Part shown: piece after piece, positions 46,077-58,690 of the stretch
How positions within the stretch are numbered: the first letter of the stretch is position 1
Layout: every line of letters starts with the position of its first letter
Source: Cinnamomum chago
Taxonomy: Eukaryota; Streptophyta; Magnoliopsida; Laurales; Lauraceae
Assembly: GCA_038049695.1 (NCBI GenBank)
Contig: CP142459.1
Coordinates: 71,604,501-71,668,500, forward strand
Direction of reading: 5' to 3'
DNA length: 64,000 nt
Made by a program: the position numbers and the translations under genes
The notes under the pieces: model-generated
The model's database searches: none
What the model was told of the DNA's origin: nothing
The model's input: only the letters and a program-made list of their open reading frames with translations

Positions 46077-47354
46077 ATCCGACTCATTTCGCAACTTCCA
46101 CTGATTTAGCCAATACCAATTTCATCCTTGAACGTCATAGTTGAAAGTTTTGGTGGGGAAGGTTTCAGTCCTTCACTCAGACATTTCAAAAGCTCAAGAG
46201 TTTCAGACATCTCAAACACATTTCAAACATCTCAAATAGGGGGAAACCATTCAAAACATTACAAGTTCATTATGTATTGACCTTACATTTCAAAATATAT
46301 ATACATGAAATATGTTTGAAAATTACAAAAATCAAGAAATGAAAACCCCACTCATGTTCTCTAATTCCTTTCATCCAATATCTCCTAGTGAGCAAAATCA
46401 AGGAAGGACAAACCCCACAACAGCAGCAGACTTCTTTCCCATCAGAAAAATAAAAGAAATGAGCGTGAAATTTCCTTCTCCTTTCTCTTCGTCATTTCAT
46501 CGAACACCTTCATGGGCTTTATTTGAAAACACCTCCAGCTTGATATGGATACAATTAAATGATCGGTTTAAGGACTCCGAACTTGCATTCCATTCCTCGT
46601 GGAGATGGAGATGAAGAAGAGCTGATGATGGGCTGCGTGGAGATAAGGGAGATGCGTGAGGGCTACGGATAGGGTGAGATGGAGGTTGATGGGAGGGAGA
46701 TGGAAAGGATGAAGGAGTGGTGGGTTGGCTGGCCGGAGAGGACAAAGGAGAAGGAGGGAGAGGTCTGCCGTCTGCGTCCTGGGATGGTGAAGATGAGATG
46801 AAGGAGATGAGCCGTGATGGGCCACCGCACACCCACCTGCATACCCCACTGAGATGGCTCTCCTCCTTTTTCATTTCTTTCTTTCTTTCTTCCTTCCCCC
46901 TCTCCCCCTCTTCTTCTCCATTCTCCCTGCACTACCCTTTGCCACCCACTGCACTCCACGTCCTTCCTTCTCCCTCTCTTTCCTTTTTTTTCTCTTTCTT
47001 TCCTCCTCTTCTTTTCTCGTTTCCCCCTCCTTCACTGCTGCACTCCGCCCTCACAGCCTCTGCGCACACCTCCATCTCCATGCATCTCATCTGCAGACAC
47101 CTACCAGCTTTCTCTTTCCTTCTTCCCCCTTCTCAAAGATTATGATTTGAGATCAGTTGCAGAGAGCAAGAGAGAATAAGAGAGAGAGGAAGAGACGAAT
47201 GAATGTTCAGGCGAGAGCGTCGATATCGACTATAGCGCTAAAAGACAAAAAAGAAAAGAGAAACATCAATTTAGGGCCTATTCTGTCTGGCCTTTTCTAT
47301 TGGGGCCAAATTCATTAATAGCCTGTTTTAGAGGGTTTTTCCCGTTAAATCCCC
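46077..47354 (-). repeat. Right long terminal inverted repeat of the MULE
   Basis: Mirror of 43,015-44,292. The translated spurious frames of the two arms differ at only a few residues, giving an estimated identity of about 97-98 percent by eye. Confidence 0.9.
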
Positions 47355-48507
47355 TATATAATATTGATGGAAGACTATGACCATTTCCAATTAGGAAAAA
47401 AAAAAACAGAGGACCAATGCAAACGTCACCAAGTCTTGTAAAATAAAAAATCCCAAACTCCTATCCCCAACCCAGCAAACACTGGGAAATGACACCCACA
47501 TTGTGCTTATGCTTAAACGTTTGCTTATTAATAAGAGTGATGATGATGGTGGTGGTTGTGGTGAAATAATAATAATTATAATAATAATTAGTACCCCGTC
47601 AGGTTATCCTAGCTCATGGGGCTATATAATGATAATCCTGACCATTCATCTTGAATATCATCCCCTCCAATGACAAATTCTAAAATCTCACTTTCATAGT
47701 ATTTCATCCTACCTTAGCTTGCATACATGACTGAAACAGTGGTCAGCACAATCTATATATTAATCAGATACTTTAATCTTATTATCAATCATGTGCACAA
47801 TCTAATGGTGGGACGAACGCCAATTCATGTGAAACTTGAAAATATATATGTCATTAGAGGGGATGAGATTCACGCTTAACAGTCCGGATTATCATCTTAT
47901 GGGCCGCACAATGGAGTTCTAAATGCGACAACGATCCAAATTCGGGTTGGGACAGATGGAAAGGTCCTCATCTCCTTAAGAATTGAGTTCCAGCCTTGTT
48001 AGTATCCGCAGGTAGCACCAACGTATTAATACTAAAAGGACAGGTTAGAAGTCAAATTTAAAATTAGAAGAGAAACATTGGTAAAAAGTTAATATAAACT
48101 GGTCAAATTTAGTAAAAAATCTGTTTATCCTCTTTTACATCAACAAATTGTGATAATTACCGAACGACATTAATCATGGCGGTCAAAGCAGTTTGGACCA
48201 ACCTGTAGACCTTTTTGACCTATGAGTATGAAAAGCGGTTCAAAATAAAATCTCAAATCTCTCCCGGTATGTCACATATCCTGGTAATGTTAAAGTGACA
48301 TCAACTTTATCTTGGGAGGGTGTTTATTTTGATTGACTCGTATTTTTAAAGCATGGACTCCCTTGTAAAGTTCAACTCTATGTATGATAATTGGATCGAC
48401 CAAGCCTCAATCTCCTCCAGATTTTCTTCGATTCAGTTCTCAGAGAACTCTTGGAATCTTCCTTCCAGCCTTTCCGGCGACCTTAAAGGGATAAAATTCC
48501 AGAAGAA

Positions 48508-48651
48508 GTAGAAGAAGAGACGCCGGACGGGTGGAATATGCAACCATAAGACATCGAAGAAGGTAAGAGGGAGAGATGTTTCTGGGACTGAGCCTTGTGG
48601 TGGAGAGACCCGCGAGAGCTCGACCACCTTCAGCTTCTCGATTACTTCCAT
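48508..48651 (-). pseudogene. Truncated BAHD acyltransferase, first 48 codons only
   Basis: The frame begins MEVIEKLKVVELSRVSPP and matches the gene at 40,790-42,121 codon for codon through RLFFY (residue 48). It then breaks into unrelated sequence and stops at 48,433. The HxxxD and DFGWG regions are absent, so no enzyme can be made. The breakpoint at about 48,507 follows a purine/CT-rich GAAGAAG stretch. It is the minus-strand member of a former divergent pair with the gene at 58,691. Confidence 0.9.
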
Positions 48652-48659
48652 TTGAGAGA

Positions 48660-49542
48660 GAGAGCCTTTGATGGATTTGGAATGATGGGAGTCCTTGGCC
48701 CTTGCCTTTCAAGGACTTGTGTTGTGTATAACTCATAACCCAATGATATGCATGAAGTTCTAAAATTTTCACCGGTGGAAATCTTATAATAAATCCCTAA
48801 GCCCCACATGAGAGATTTTACTTCACAAAGACTTGACGTATACTTGAAGTGGCCCACCACATGCCATTGATCCATAAAAATCAACCTTGATTCAAGGAAG
48901 ACCAAAGAAGTTGGATGATCAATGGGGAAACAAATAGGCTCAAAAAGAAAATTATATGCATTTGCGAATGCATATTATTGATCATGCTAATTTCTTCTTT
49001 GAGGCATCGCTAGGAGTTGGAGTTATATGTATTAAATTTCAAATGTCATCGATAATCATTAATATTTAGTGCCAAAAATTTCATCAGTTATGTTCTTTTT
49101 TTACTTTTTTTTTCACGAATAAGAAGATTTAAAAAAGTTTTTTCTTCTTTGAAAGAATTTTTCATAAATGAATAATATATCTAAAACTCAATATATTGAT
49201 TTTTCTTGATGCATTTGCCATTGTGTTTTCTTGAGGTTCATTTATTGATTTTTAGTGACTCAACCCATGAAATGCGCACGTGAATAGATAATATATGTTA
49301 TTTATTATTATTTTTATTTTTCTTAACTGTTCATGTTACACATTATTTTGAGTCATTAAGAAAAGATTTTCTCTATTCATTTCTCCATTGCTTTTTTTTT
49401 TCCTAAATAGGTACTGTTGGGACGACCTAAGCCATTTTTTGAAATAATATATTTATATATTTATTTTATTGATAAATAATATTCTAAGGAAAATATTAAA
49501 TAAAAATATATTTTTTATTTTAAGCCCGGGCTTGTGTTACGA

Positions 49543-49545
<3 letters not shown>
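48660..49545. other. Spacer 2, unique part, no gene recognised
   Basis: AT-rich sequence upstream of the truncated BAHD copy, with no supported ORF. It ends at the long (TA)n run. Confidence 0.5.

Positions 49546-49619
<74 letters not shown>
49546..49619. repeat. Long (TA)n microsatellite
   Basis: About 37 uninterrupted TA units, at the boundary where spacer-2 similarity to spacer 1 resumes. Confidence 0.95.
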
Positions 49620-49622
<3 letters not shown>

Positions 49623-50605
49623 CACTAAACAGATAGATGGAAGTTCACTTCACGCATCTATCCGTGTTTGTCGAATGTCGGCTTTAGTGCCCTTGATCTT
49701 TTTTTTTTATTTTTTTATTGCCCGTTGGGCCCGTTCTGTTTGAGTTGAGCCTTGATGCTGTCAAAGCAATAGGTCTTAAATATGCAAAGTCTTCACTTTT
49801 TAAAATAGAGGGAGTAATAGTATGTGATTAATACAATCTTGCAAATTGCCACCATAAGATTGAGTTTGTGACAAGCAATGTGATTAATACAATCATTTAA
49901 ATTATTAATCTCAGTACTATTGTTCAATTCTACTTGTGGGGCCTGTTAACATTTTTGAAGTTTAATGACATCGTGACTATAAATTATTTTGAGATTCAAT
50001 CCAATGGTGAGTGAAGATTTAACAAACCCAAAATTAGGCTTCATATCAAGTTATGAGTTTATTAGACTATCAAAGGGCCTGCACTGATCAAAAGTGGGAC
50101 CAAGATGACTGAATATATCCTGACTACATATTTAATTGTTTGTAGGAGATTATTCTCTAATACCACTAATCATATGTTTGATTTTTAGGTGGGACTCACT
50201 CATATTGAAGTAAAATTTAGAGACATCCCATATATATAGAATAAAACATTCATTTTTTAGCCATATATAGTTTTAATAAGTGGGCTCCATGTTGAATTCT
50301 GCTCCCATCACTCATGGTGAGAAAGAGTGAGACACTTATAGGGGATCCGAAAATTAAAATACATTTCTAATTTGAGAGAGATGAAAACTCAAATGAAGGG
50401 ACAAACACAAAGACCACAGATCTTCAGAGGTGACGGGCACATGATATATATAATATTGATGGAAGACTATGATGGCCATTTCCAATTAGGATAAAAAATG
50501 ACCAATGCAAACGTCACCAAGTCTTATAAAATAAAAATTCCAGCCTCCCATCCCCAACCCAGCAAACTGTAGGAAACGACACCCATACTGCAGTTATGGG
50601 AAACG

Positions 50606-50759
50606 GATCCCCTGTTTGGTTACCACTCAAGGGGTGCCGCATGAGAGAGAGATGTTATATCAATGACATCGATCATATCTCATAAAAAAAAAATTATTTC
50701 CCAGATGGCACTTGGATTGATCCAAACAGGACTTCCCTGATTGGTCCAAACAAGGGATC
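50606..50759. mobile_element. 154-bp MITE with GATCCCCTGTTTGG ends
   Basis: The left end GATCCCCTGTTTGG and the reverse of the right end GATCCCTTGTTTGG match at 13 of 14 positions. Alignment to spacer 1 is lost at its left edge (about 50,605), so it marks an insertion absent from the paralog. It is non-coding and the target duplication is unclear. Confidence 0.55.
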
Positions 50760-51803
50760 TTTTTATGCCGTCCAACTCGTAGTGCCTACTTAAATGTGTG
50801 CTTACATAGGTGTGGCGACAACTACAATGATGCTAAGTACCCATCAGTCCAGGAGTCCCGGGCGGACCCACATAAATTCTTGGACTTCCTTACAAGTGCC
50901 ATGGCCCATGCATCAGTTGATGGCTTGATGCCCAATCCCCACCCCCGCACGTCGCCTCATATATAAAAGTCTTCCCACCACACGTCACCCTCCCACTCAT
51001 TAATTATATTATATAAAACAATGGCAGACAAAACCTATTTTTATTCTTTCTTTAATTTGTTTTTTTCTAGACATTTAAGAAGGCATCTTTCCAATCATAA
51101 CTTATGAAGCAGTGGCATGGTAAATATGGAACCATAATATCAGTAGCATGCATTTTAGATTAGTTTGGATGAGATAAAAACGTGAGAAAATGAAGGCACA
51201 ACTAGTAAAGTGTTGTCATGTTTCATTATGCTTTGTTATTATGTATATGTAGAGATTGGGTTGTGACGCCCATGGAGAAAGGGATTGAACAATAGAAAAA
51301 ATTATGTTTAAAATCATGTCTTTCTTTCTATTTATCTATTATCCCTATGCGAAGATCAAACTACTAGCCCTTTGTGTTTTCTATGGTTAATGGGTTTATC
51401 TCATATTAACCTATTTTTATTTAATCTTTTTCTTTATCCCTCTCTGTTTTTATTTTGATGAGATTTATCTAACCATTATCCACAGTTGGATTTTATTACC
51501 AAAATCAATGCACTAAAAAAATTAAAATTATAGATTTTAAAATGAGAGATTTGGTTATCTAACCAGAGGTAGATTGTACTACGATAATATTGCGGATGGA
51601 GCTGAAGGAAATAACTAAAGACATATTACTTTTGTATGATAATTTTTTTAATGGCTTGTATGATAATCATTAATATTTCCCTGGAGTTATCTAGAGTTTC
51701 TTTATTATCATTGCAGTGTGATTGCTAATTTCATTTTCATCCCATTAATTTGAATGAAAAATTATTTTCTCGAGGAGAAATTGGTTGGTGTAGTTAAAAG
51801 GCT

Positions 51804-52733
51804 TAGGGCCCGTTTGGATGTCTACAGAATAAAATATCTATATTTTTAAATATTGTAAGAATAAAATAGTATAGAATACAATAATGCAATATTATAATAG
51901 TATAATTTTTTTACTGTTTGACAATTTTTGAAGAATACTGTAGATTTTAAATTGAGATGTTTGGAAGGTGTTATGATTAAAGTAAATTATATTGTAAGAA
52001 TTTTTTTTATTAAATATTTTAATTTATATGTAATTTACCATGTCAAGATAAAAAAAGTAATGTGGTAAAGTAAAGTTTAACTTTCATGTTTTACCATAAG
52101 TTACTTTTCTTTTATCACATAAAACCATGATAAAGTATGATAAAATAAAGTAAATGAAAATACAATTATTTTATAATTCTCTTACTTTGCTTTACCACAT
52201 ACTTCATCTGACCTTACTTTACCTCATCTTTTACCATGATATGACATAGATCTTTATTTTACTTTACCACACATGTAAACAAGTCACTTTTTATTTACCA
52301 TATAAAACTACGATAAAATGTTTAAGTAAATTAAAAAAAAAGAAACTACTTTACCATTCATTCTCACTTTACTTCACCATGTACTTTATCCCGCCTTTAC
52401 TTTACCCCATCTTTATCGTCTTGTGAGATTTACTTTTACTTTACTTTTCCATATATGTAAACATACACATTATGATGGATTTGTTGAACCAAGGTCTTTA
52501 CTTTACTCTACCACTTTGTAATCGTCATTTTGAAAGATTTTTATCTTGTAGAAAGTTTTCTACAGGGGGGAGTTATAGGAGAGAATATTGGGCTTTTTGA
52601 AATAAAAGAATCTTTTCTTCAAATTTTTCTTGAGTTACCAAACGCACAAGATTTTCTTCTTTAAAAAATGAAAGATTATATTCTAAAAAATAGTATTTTC
52701 TTGTACTTTCTTGTGCATCCAAACAGACCCTTA
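51804..52733. mobile_element. About 0.93-kb hAT-like non-autonomous element
   Basis: The ends TTAGGGCCCGTTTGGATG and (reverse) TAAGGGTCTGTTTGGATG are similar inverted repeats. The interior is extremely AT-rich and built of repeated TTTACTTTACCA/TTACCAT-type words. No transposase frame is present. It lies in a spacer-2 section missing from spacer 1. Confidence 0.6.
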
Positions 52734-53185
52734 TGTAGAAATTGAGTATTAGTAGTAAGATGTAAGTTATTTATGTTTTATTTATCAAAAAATAAAAAAT
52801 AAAAATAATTTCTTTAAACCATATAATAAGTGGAGATTATTGGGAGTTGGTGTTGATTTTGACCTTTGCAATTGACCATTGTCTGCCTCACCTAATAAAA
52901 AATCCTAGGTCCACCACTGAGGTCCAGGTCACAACCTTACTAGTGGGGTCGGATGATAATCCGAACCATTCATCTTAAATATCATCCGCTCTAATGACAA
53001 ACCTTAGAATTCCGCTTTCGCAGGATTTCATCCCACCATGAGCATGTATACATGACTGATTATAACGTGATTAGCATAATCCATTAATCAAGTTCCTTAA
53101 TCTTGTTATCAATCATGTGCACAATCTAGCAATGGGACGAACACCAATTAATGTGAGATTTGAGAATATGACATTGGAGACGATG

Positions 53186-56100
53186 AGATTTGTCACATCC
53201 CGATCTCGAATCACTTTGGCTTAGGGTAATCCCCGAGGTGTGACAGGCGTACTCCCGTGAACTTGCACTTATTTTAGACCAAGTCCGAATTCACGAATGA
53301 GAACATTCCACATTTCACATGTGAGGATGACTCATTAACACCTGATAATGAACATTTATCTGTGGAAGCATGTATAATATCAATAATAACAAAGCAATGA
53401 GTAGTCCATTAACCAAACTGTTACATAACAATTAGTCTTAACAAAGCTAATAATTTACACCATCAATGCATACTTAATCTAAGTGTAAGATTAACTATCT
53501 AATCTCTAGTAATAAATTACTACACTTGTACGTACTCCGACGGTCAAGGCTAACCATAAACCTTACCGATCAAATCTCTAGTCTGAAGGGTTATTAGCTA
53601 TTCTCTTCGGTATCCTAGATCCCTGTGACACCAAGTGTGACACCATAAATACGACGATTCAACAATATATATGAGCAATTAAGATTCAACACATATTATT
53701 CAAATTTCGAATTTAAAAACGAATAGATTAAAGAGATCAAATAAATGTCAACTAGGCACATTGTGCATTATGAATAAATCATGCTTTATCGAATCAATAA
53801 TCAAATACTCACTTTCTAGTTGGCCGCTATATTTGCTCATCCTCTCCGATAGAGAGCGAATCTCGTTGGAATGTCACCAGCGTCCTGGCCCAAGGCTGAC
53901 TGGCTACCCAGTTCTGGAGTTACGGTACTCCAGATGACATACTGCAGTAGTCTCAAATAACTGAACCAAGTTGTAATCCCGTCGGGTATCACAAGGTCGA
54001 AGCTAAGTAGTGCTGAACCATTCGAATCGAATAATAATTAGACTGGAGTAAGACTTTTCTAACCGAATCATTTCTAATCAAATCCATTTATTTTCAAACC
54101 ATAATTTCGAATCATATGCTTACCCCGTTCTAATATCACATCAAAGTACGATAACATTTATAAGGAATTGTAGTACAATTTGTGGAATAATACGAATAAT
54201 GCATATAACAAGTAACCGAATATTTGAGGGCAATAAAAAAATCAATCTCAATATGTAAATGCAAATAGATTAATAGAATCAACGATATTTACTAGCCAAA
54301 CCTAATCTAATTACCCGCCGTCTATAATCATCCATTTCGGTGTAGTTTTAGGTAATTCGATGCACGTGCTACATTTTATTGGTGTCACTTTGTGTGTGTG
54401 TGCGTGATGTACCAAAATCCCTAAACCAACACCCATGGGAAGGTGCCAGATAAACGGATAGGCACATGAGATAATCTCAACCCAAGATTTTGCATGTGTT
54501 ACAATTTCCATTGGACTTAGTTATTGGTTAAGGGTTCCATATCTAGGGACCTACAAGGTCACTCATTTCTCAACCTAAGACCTTATTGGTTTAGTGTTTG
54601 CGTCACAATCCTCATCAAGGATTGATTATTAAGGTTTTAGTCCATGGGTTCCAAATCTAGGGTCCAAGCTAGGATTAAAGTCTCTTTTTCCCAAAGAGAT
54701 AGGGCCCGGTTTAATTGTACCCATATCAACTTCATCTCCCAATCTTTGATCACTAAGAGGTGTGTACCATTGGTTTCTATGTTCCAAGAGCTTTTCAACG
54801 ATATATGGAACTCAAAAATCGGACGTATGGGTCAAAAGTTATGGCCATTCAAAGTTGGCATTGTTGGGCCCAATGGGCCAACCCACTCGAGCGGGCCCAA
54901 TCTGGGCAAACTTCCTCCAAAACAAAACCTGTTTCTGCACCGTGTTTCCACCCCCTTCTTTCCATTCCTTCCTACTCCATTCCAGATCATTCCATAGACC
55001 ACTTAAATAAGATTTGAGCCTTCTTGCTCCCATTTATATATACACATACATGTAAATCCAACCATTTCCATGTCAAAAGAATAAAAATAAGAATAAGAAG
55101 AACCCATTTCAATATCAATCTCATTAACAGTAGGCTGACATTAACATACAAGGGATTATAACTTTCAATCAATGAATCATTAGTATGCATATATCTCAAA
55201 TTGCTCATTTACTTGCCTCTTTTTGGTGCCTTTCACTCTAATCTTTTCCTTTGGCTCAAATCAAGCAAAAATCCTCAATCTCTAAGCTCAAATGCAAGCA
55301 AACCTCCAAATGCTAACTCAACACAAATCCTACAATGATGAATGCAATAAATGGAAACCCATTAACATGTATGCAATGAAATTGAGTTTTTCTTGGCACT
55401 TACAATAAGAGATGGGTGATTTGTAAGGATTTCTTACCCATTGAGAAGCTTGACTGTGAAATAAAAGGGAATAAGCTTGCTTGTGATGTTGTTGATGAGG
55501 AGTAGGATGGTGTGTAAGGAAATTACTTTTAGGTCCATTACTTGGACCACACATCCTTACCTTTCCCGAAATGTGGTCATTATAGGAATTCCGTTTTCAT
55601 AAGATATATGCTATTAATTACTCAAAAACGGTTTCTTAATGAGATATATTCCATAATATTCTCTACCTTGATGGACGGTTGAGATTAAATCTAAGGAAAC
55701 CCTAATTGGAAATTCGGTCATCTCTCTACCTATAAAATAAAGCCTTTTGTCCATCACAAATGCTACACACATAAAAAAAACTCAACACATTAGGGTTTAT
55801 AGGCAAGGAGAGAGAAACCAAAATCATTCACCAAGCCTCTTCTTCGACGGATCTCAACATCAACCAACAACAGCACCAGACAGCAGGATCGGAAAGCTCT
55901 TTGCATCGGATGTCTGGAGGTACTTTTCAATTCATTTAAGATTAAATCCTACATGTGTTTATCAGGATGTTCATCATCTTAGGGTTCATGTTAATAATAG
56001 TATAACATGGTGTACTAGAGATTTCTCACATGCACTCTCCACTTGTAAATGAACGTAAGAGATTGAAAGAAAGGAAGGTGAAGAATCAAGAAGAAGGATT

Positions 56101-58380
56101 CCCAGCAACATGCAGGGTAATGAGAGGGAAAAGATGGCTTGAGGACGATGAGAAGGTGAAGTTGTTGTTAGATTGTATGGTTTCAATCCATCAGTTGATG
56201 TAATAAATTGATTAATTTCTTTATTTATTAATGAAATCATGTTTTCCTTTTATGAGATGAATGGTGTTTTATTACTTAATGCACATGGCTAATACATATG
56301 ACATAATGGTTCATGAGATGAATCGGATCCCATTAGTATATTAGATATGATATATGTATATGGATGAGATTCACATACGGGAGACATATGTCAGAAATCT
56401 TATGCTTAAAATATCTTCACTACCAGTGATGAGACTGGGCATCTCATCTGATAAGGTTGTAGCACTTTGATCACTATGAGATAGTGTGATCTGTCTCGAT
56501 CATCAGAATGTAAAATTCTGGATCATAGTGTTGGTACATTGGATGTATTGAAGCACCATGAGAAGCACCATATGAAATATTGTCTTGATTCAAGGACTGC
56601 TCTCATAATTCCCTAGCAATAGGCTCTCAATCCTGAGACATTGATGTACTCAAGTTTCTTTCTATTCATTTGTTTTGAGTCACCAATGAGTGGGGCTAAC
56701 TGTAGGTCAACACATCGGTGTCTTGAGTAAGTGGTAGTATGACTGTGGAAACATACAATGATCAAGATGGAATCTATCTATATTATCCCCTTGTGCCAAT
56801 TAATGAATTTATCATTAGTAAGTGCGCACCCATCTCGATTAAGAGTTAATTGGATGGTACTGATGATCACTGTGATAAATTGGGACTCAAGGATAATAAG
56901 GTATGGATCTAAGATTGGATATGACAGATTTATTCCAATTGATCCATGGATAATAATAGAGGGGCCTACTTGTGGTAATTGGGAAGTTTAGGGTCTTCAT
57001 TGTAATTTATTCCTAGGACTGGAGTGCAATTGCATTTATATAGTGGTATTATTTGCAATTAACTGTGGGTCCGGATTGCACATGAGATGTGGGGTCGCGG
57101 TATCCCAGTTGGAGTCAGCTTTCTAAGGAATCCCTAGTGGTCCCCACGCTAGCCCAAGATATTAGAAAATTACTAATCTTACTTGAACTCTAAAAGGAAG
57201 GAATTAGAAAGTACGTTACTATTTCTATTTGAAGTGGGACTTCTAATAGTGGTAATAGTAAGCTACTAATTAGTGTGGAAGTGTGACTTCTAATGCAATT
57301 AGTAAGAGAGTCATAAGAGGAGGTTTGTAGGCTATAAATATAGGATAATATAGGGCTGGACGTCCCATGCAAATCCCCACGTAGGGATTCACACCCAGCC
57401 CTTGTTTTGTACAAGTGTTGCACATCTCTTCCTTCTCCTCTCTCTCTTCTAGTTTTTCTTCTAGTTTCTTTTAGGGTTTTCTCTTGGAGATCCCACATAT
57501 CTTCTTGAGAAAAGAGAATCTGATACGGGTCATAGCGTGGGAGATCAAAAGATGTTGGAGATTCTGATTTGGTTAGTGAAAGTGTTCATCATCAAAGAAA
57601 GAGATCAACTTCTCCATTAGAGCACTAGTAAGCTCCAAAGGTATAATGTATTTCTCTACTTGTTGTAGATTATTTTTTTGCATGTAGTTGCTGATTTCTA
57701 TCTTCTAAATAGGTTATATTGCTGTACATGATTTATGAGTTTGAGGGATTGCATCCTGAATTGGGTTTTTGTTGCCTTCTAGATAGTTGATTCTTGTATA
57801 AGTGGGTCAAAAGTTTTTGAAACCTATCTGAATGGCCCACCTACTTCCAATAGTTGCAGCTCCAATCCCACAAGCACAGGCGCAGCCGTAAGCTTCTTGA
57901 AGAACGAAAATGAATGAGAAAGAAGGAGAAGAGAAGGAGCAGCAGAGAGAAGCTCTCTTGCTCACTCAGAATGAGAAGAAAGAAAGGTGGAAATCGTTGG
58001 GATGGATGGGTTTTCTAAAGGGGAATTGAGTTTGGGTCCTGTGTGCAAACCCTCCTAGTTTGGAAGAATTTGGGAAAAGGACTTGGGTCTGTTTTTGGGC
58101 TTGGAAAAAGGTCTGGATATGGGTTGAGTTGGGTCTGATTGTTTTGGGTCCACACATAGGACTTAATGTAAGGAAAGTGTTTGATGAAATGCACATGAGG
58201 ACCCACTTGCACATGCATGATTAAGACTATAAAGAGGTTATAGCTCCATCTAACTTGCTTGGGTCAAACCCACTAATCTAATTAACCCTATACAAAACCA
58301 AGCAAAACACCAATTATGCACTTAATCAAGATTAATTAAGTGCTAATCAAACTTTGGCGGGGTCAGGGTCTTACAAGATT
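53186..58380. mobile_element. 5,185-bp TG...CA element with 5-bp TSD (probable giant solo LTR)
   Basis: The element starts TGTCACATCCCGATCTCG at 53,191 and ends GGGGTCAGGGTCTTACA at 58,375. AGATT flanks it at 53,186-53,190 and 58,376-58,380. The paralogous uninserted site at 47,871-47,892 reads GATGAGATTCACGCTTAACA. The TG...CA ends with a TGTCACATCCC start and a 5-bp duplication are LTR-retrotransposon features. I found no second copy of either end inside and no gag-pol frame, so a large solo LTR (possibly with nested insertions at about 55,500-57,850, where TATA-like GCTATAAATATAGG and a leader-like region occur) is the best reading. A non-coding LARD-type element is the alternative. Confidence 0.75.
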
Positions 58381-58690
58381 CAAGCTTAACAGTGATTTCT
58401 AGCCTTTTTAGAATCCGCAGCAGACAGATGCCGGCCAACAGTTTGTAAAAACCCATTGTCTTTGAGTTGCAGCTAGGGTCTACTGGATCTTGTGGTAACG
58501 GCAACTTATTACTATGCATGGAACTCAGTTGAAACCTGGTTTTTAGATGATGAAATCTCTAAGTCCTCTAAGCTGACACACACATTAATAAAAGAAGGGA
58601 GAGCATAAATTTATATCAATCAAGACAAACACAATAAAACACACTCAGACACTCTATTATATCACTATCTCGATCTATTGAGAAGAGAAG
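58381..58690 (+). promoter_or_regulatory. 5' region of the plus-strand BAHD gene
   Basis: The 310 bp between the TG...CA element and the ATG contain the end of the paralogous spacer (AAGCTTAACAGT, AGAATCCGCAG). AT-rich ATAAATTTATATC at about 58,607-58,619 is a candidate TATA box some 75 bp before the start. The 5.2-kb insertion therefore sits about 315 bp upstream of the coding sequence. Confidence 0.5.

Larger units (their letters stand above)
43006..47363. mobile_element. 4.34-kb non-autonomous MULE with about 1.28-kb TIRs and 9-bp TSD
   Basis: The element is 43,015-47,354, starting GGGGATTTAAC and ending GTTAAATCCCC. TATATAATA flanks it at 43,006-43,014 and 47,355-47,363. Removing the element and one duplication reproduces the uninserted paralogous sequence at 50,441-50,461. 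The inverted arms run to about 44,292 and 46,077 and are nearly identical. A 9-bp duplication and kilobase arms fit Mutator-like elements. The interior has a 117-bp tandem repeat and a CGATATCG-motif array, but no transposase ORF. Because of internal repetition in the target, 3-, 5- or 7-bp duplications with slightly longer ends are also formally possible. Confidence 0.85.
42170..53190. repeat. Paralogous BAHD spacers 1 and 2
   Basis: Spacer 1 (about 42,185-43,005 then 47,364-48,010) aligns block by block with spacer 2 (about 49,620-50,600, then 52,926-53,190, then 58,381-58,430). Shared blocks include CTGATGCTGTCAAAGCAATA, GGGCACATGATATATATAAT, GCAAACGTCACCAAGTCTT, ATCAATCATGTGCACAATCT and a GATGAGATT/AAGCTTAACAGT-type junction. 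The interruptions are transposable elements. The spacers separate minus-strand BAHD genes from a plus-strand BAHD gene, so the duplicated unit included a BAHD 5' region. Confidence 0.85.
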
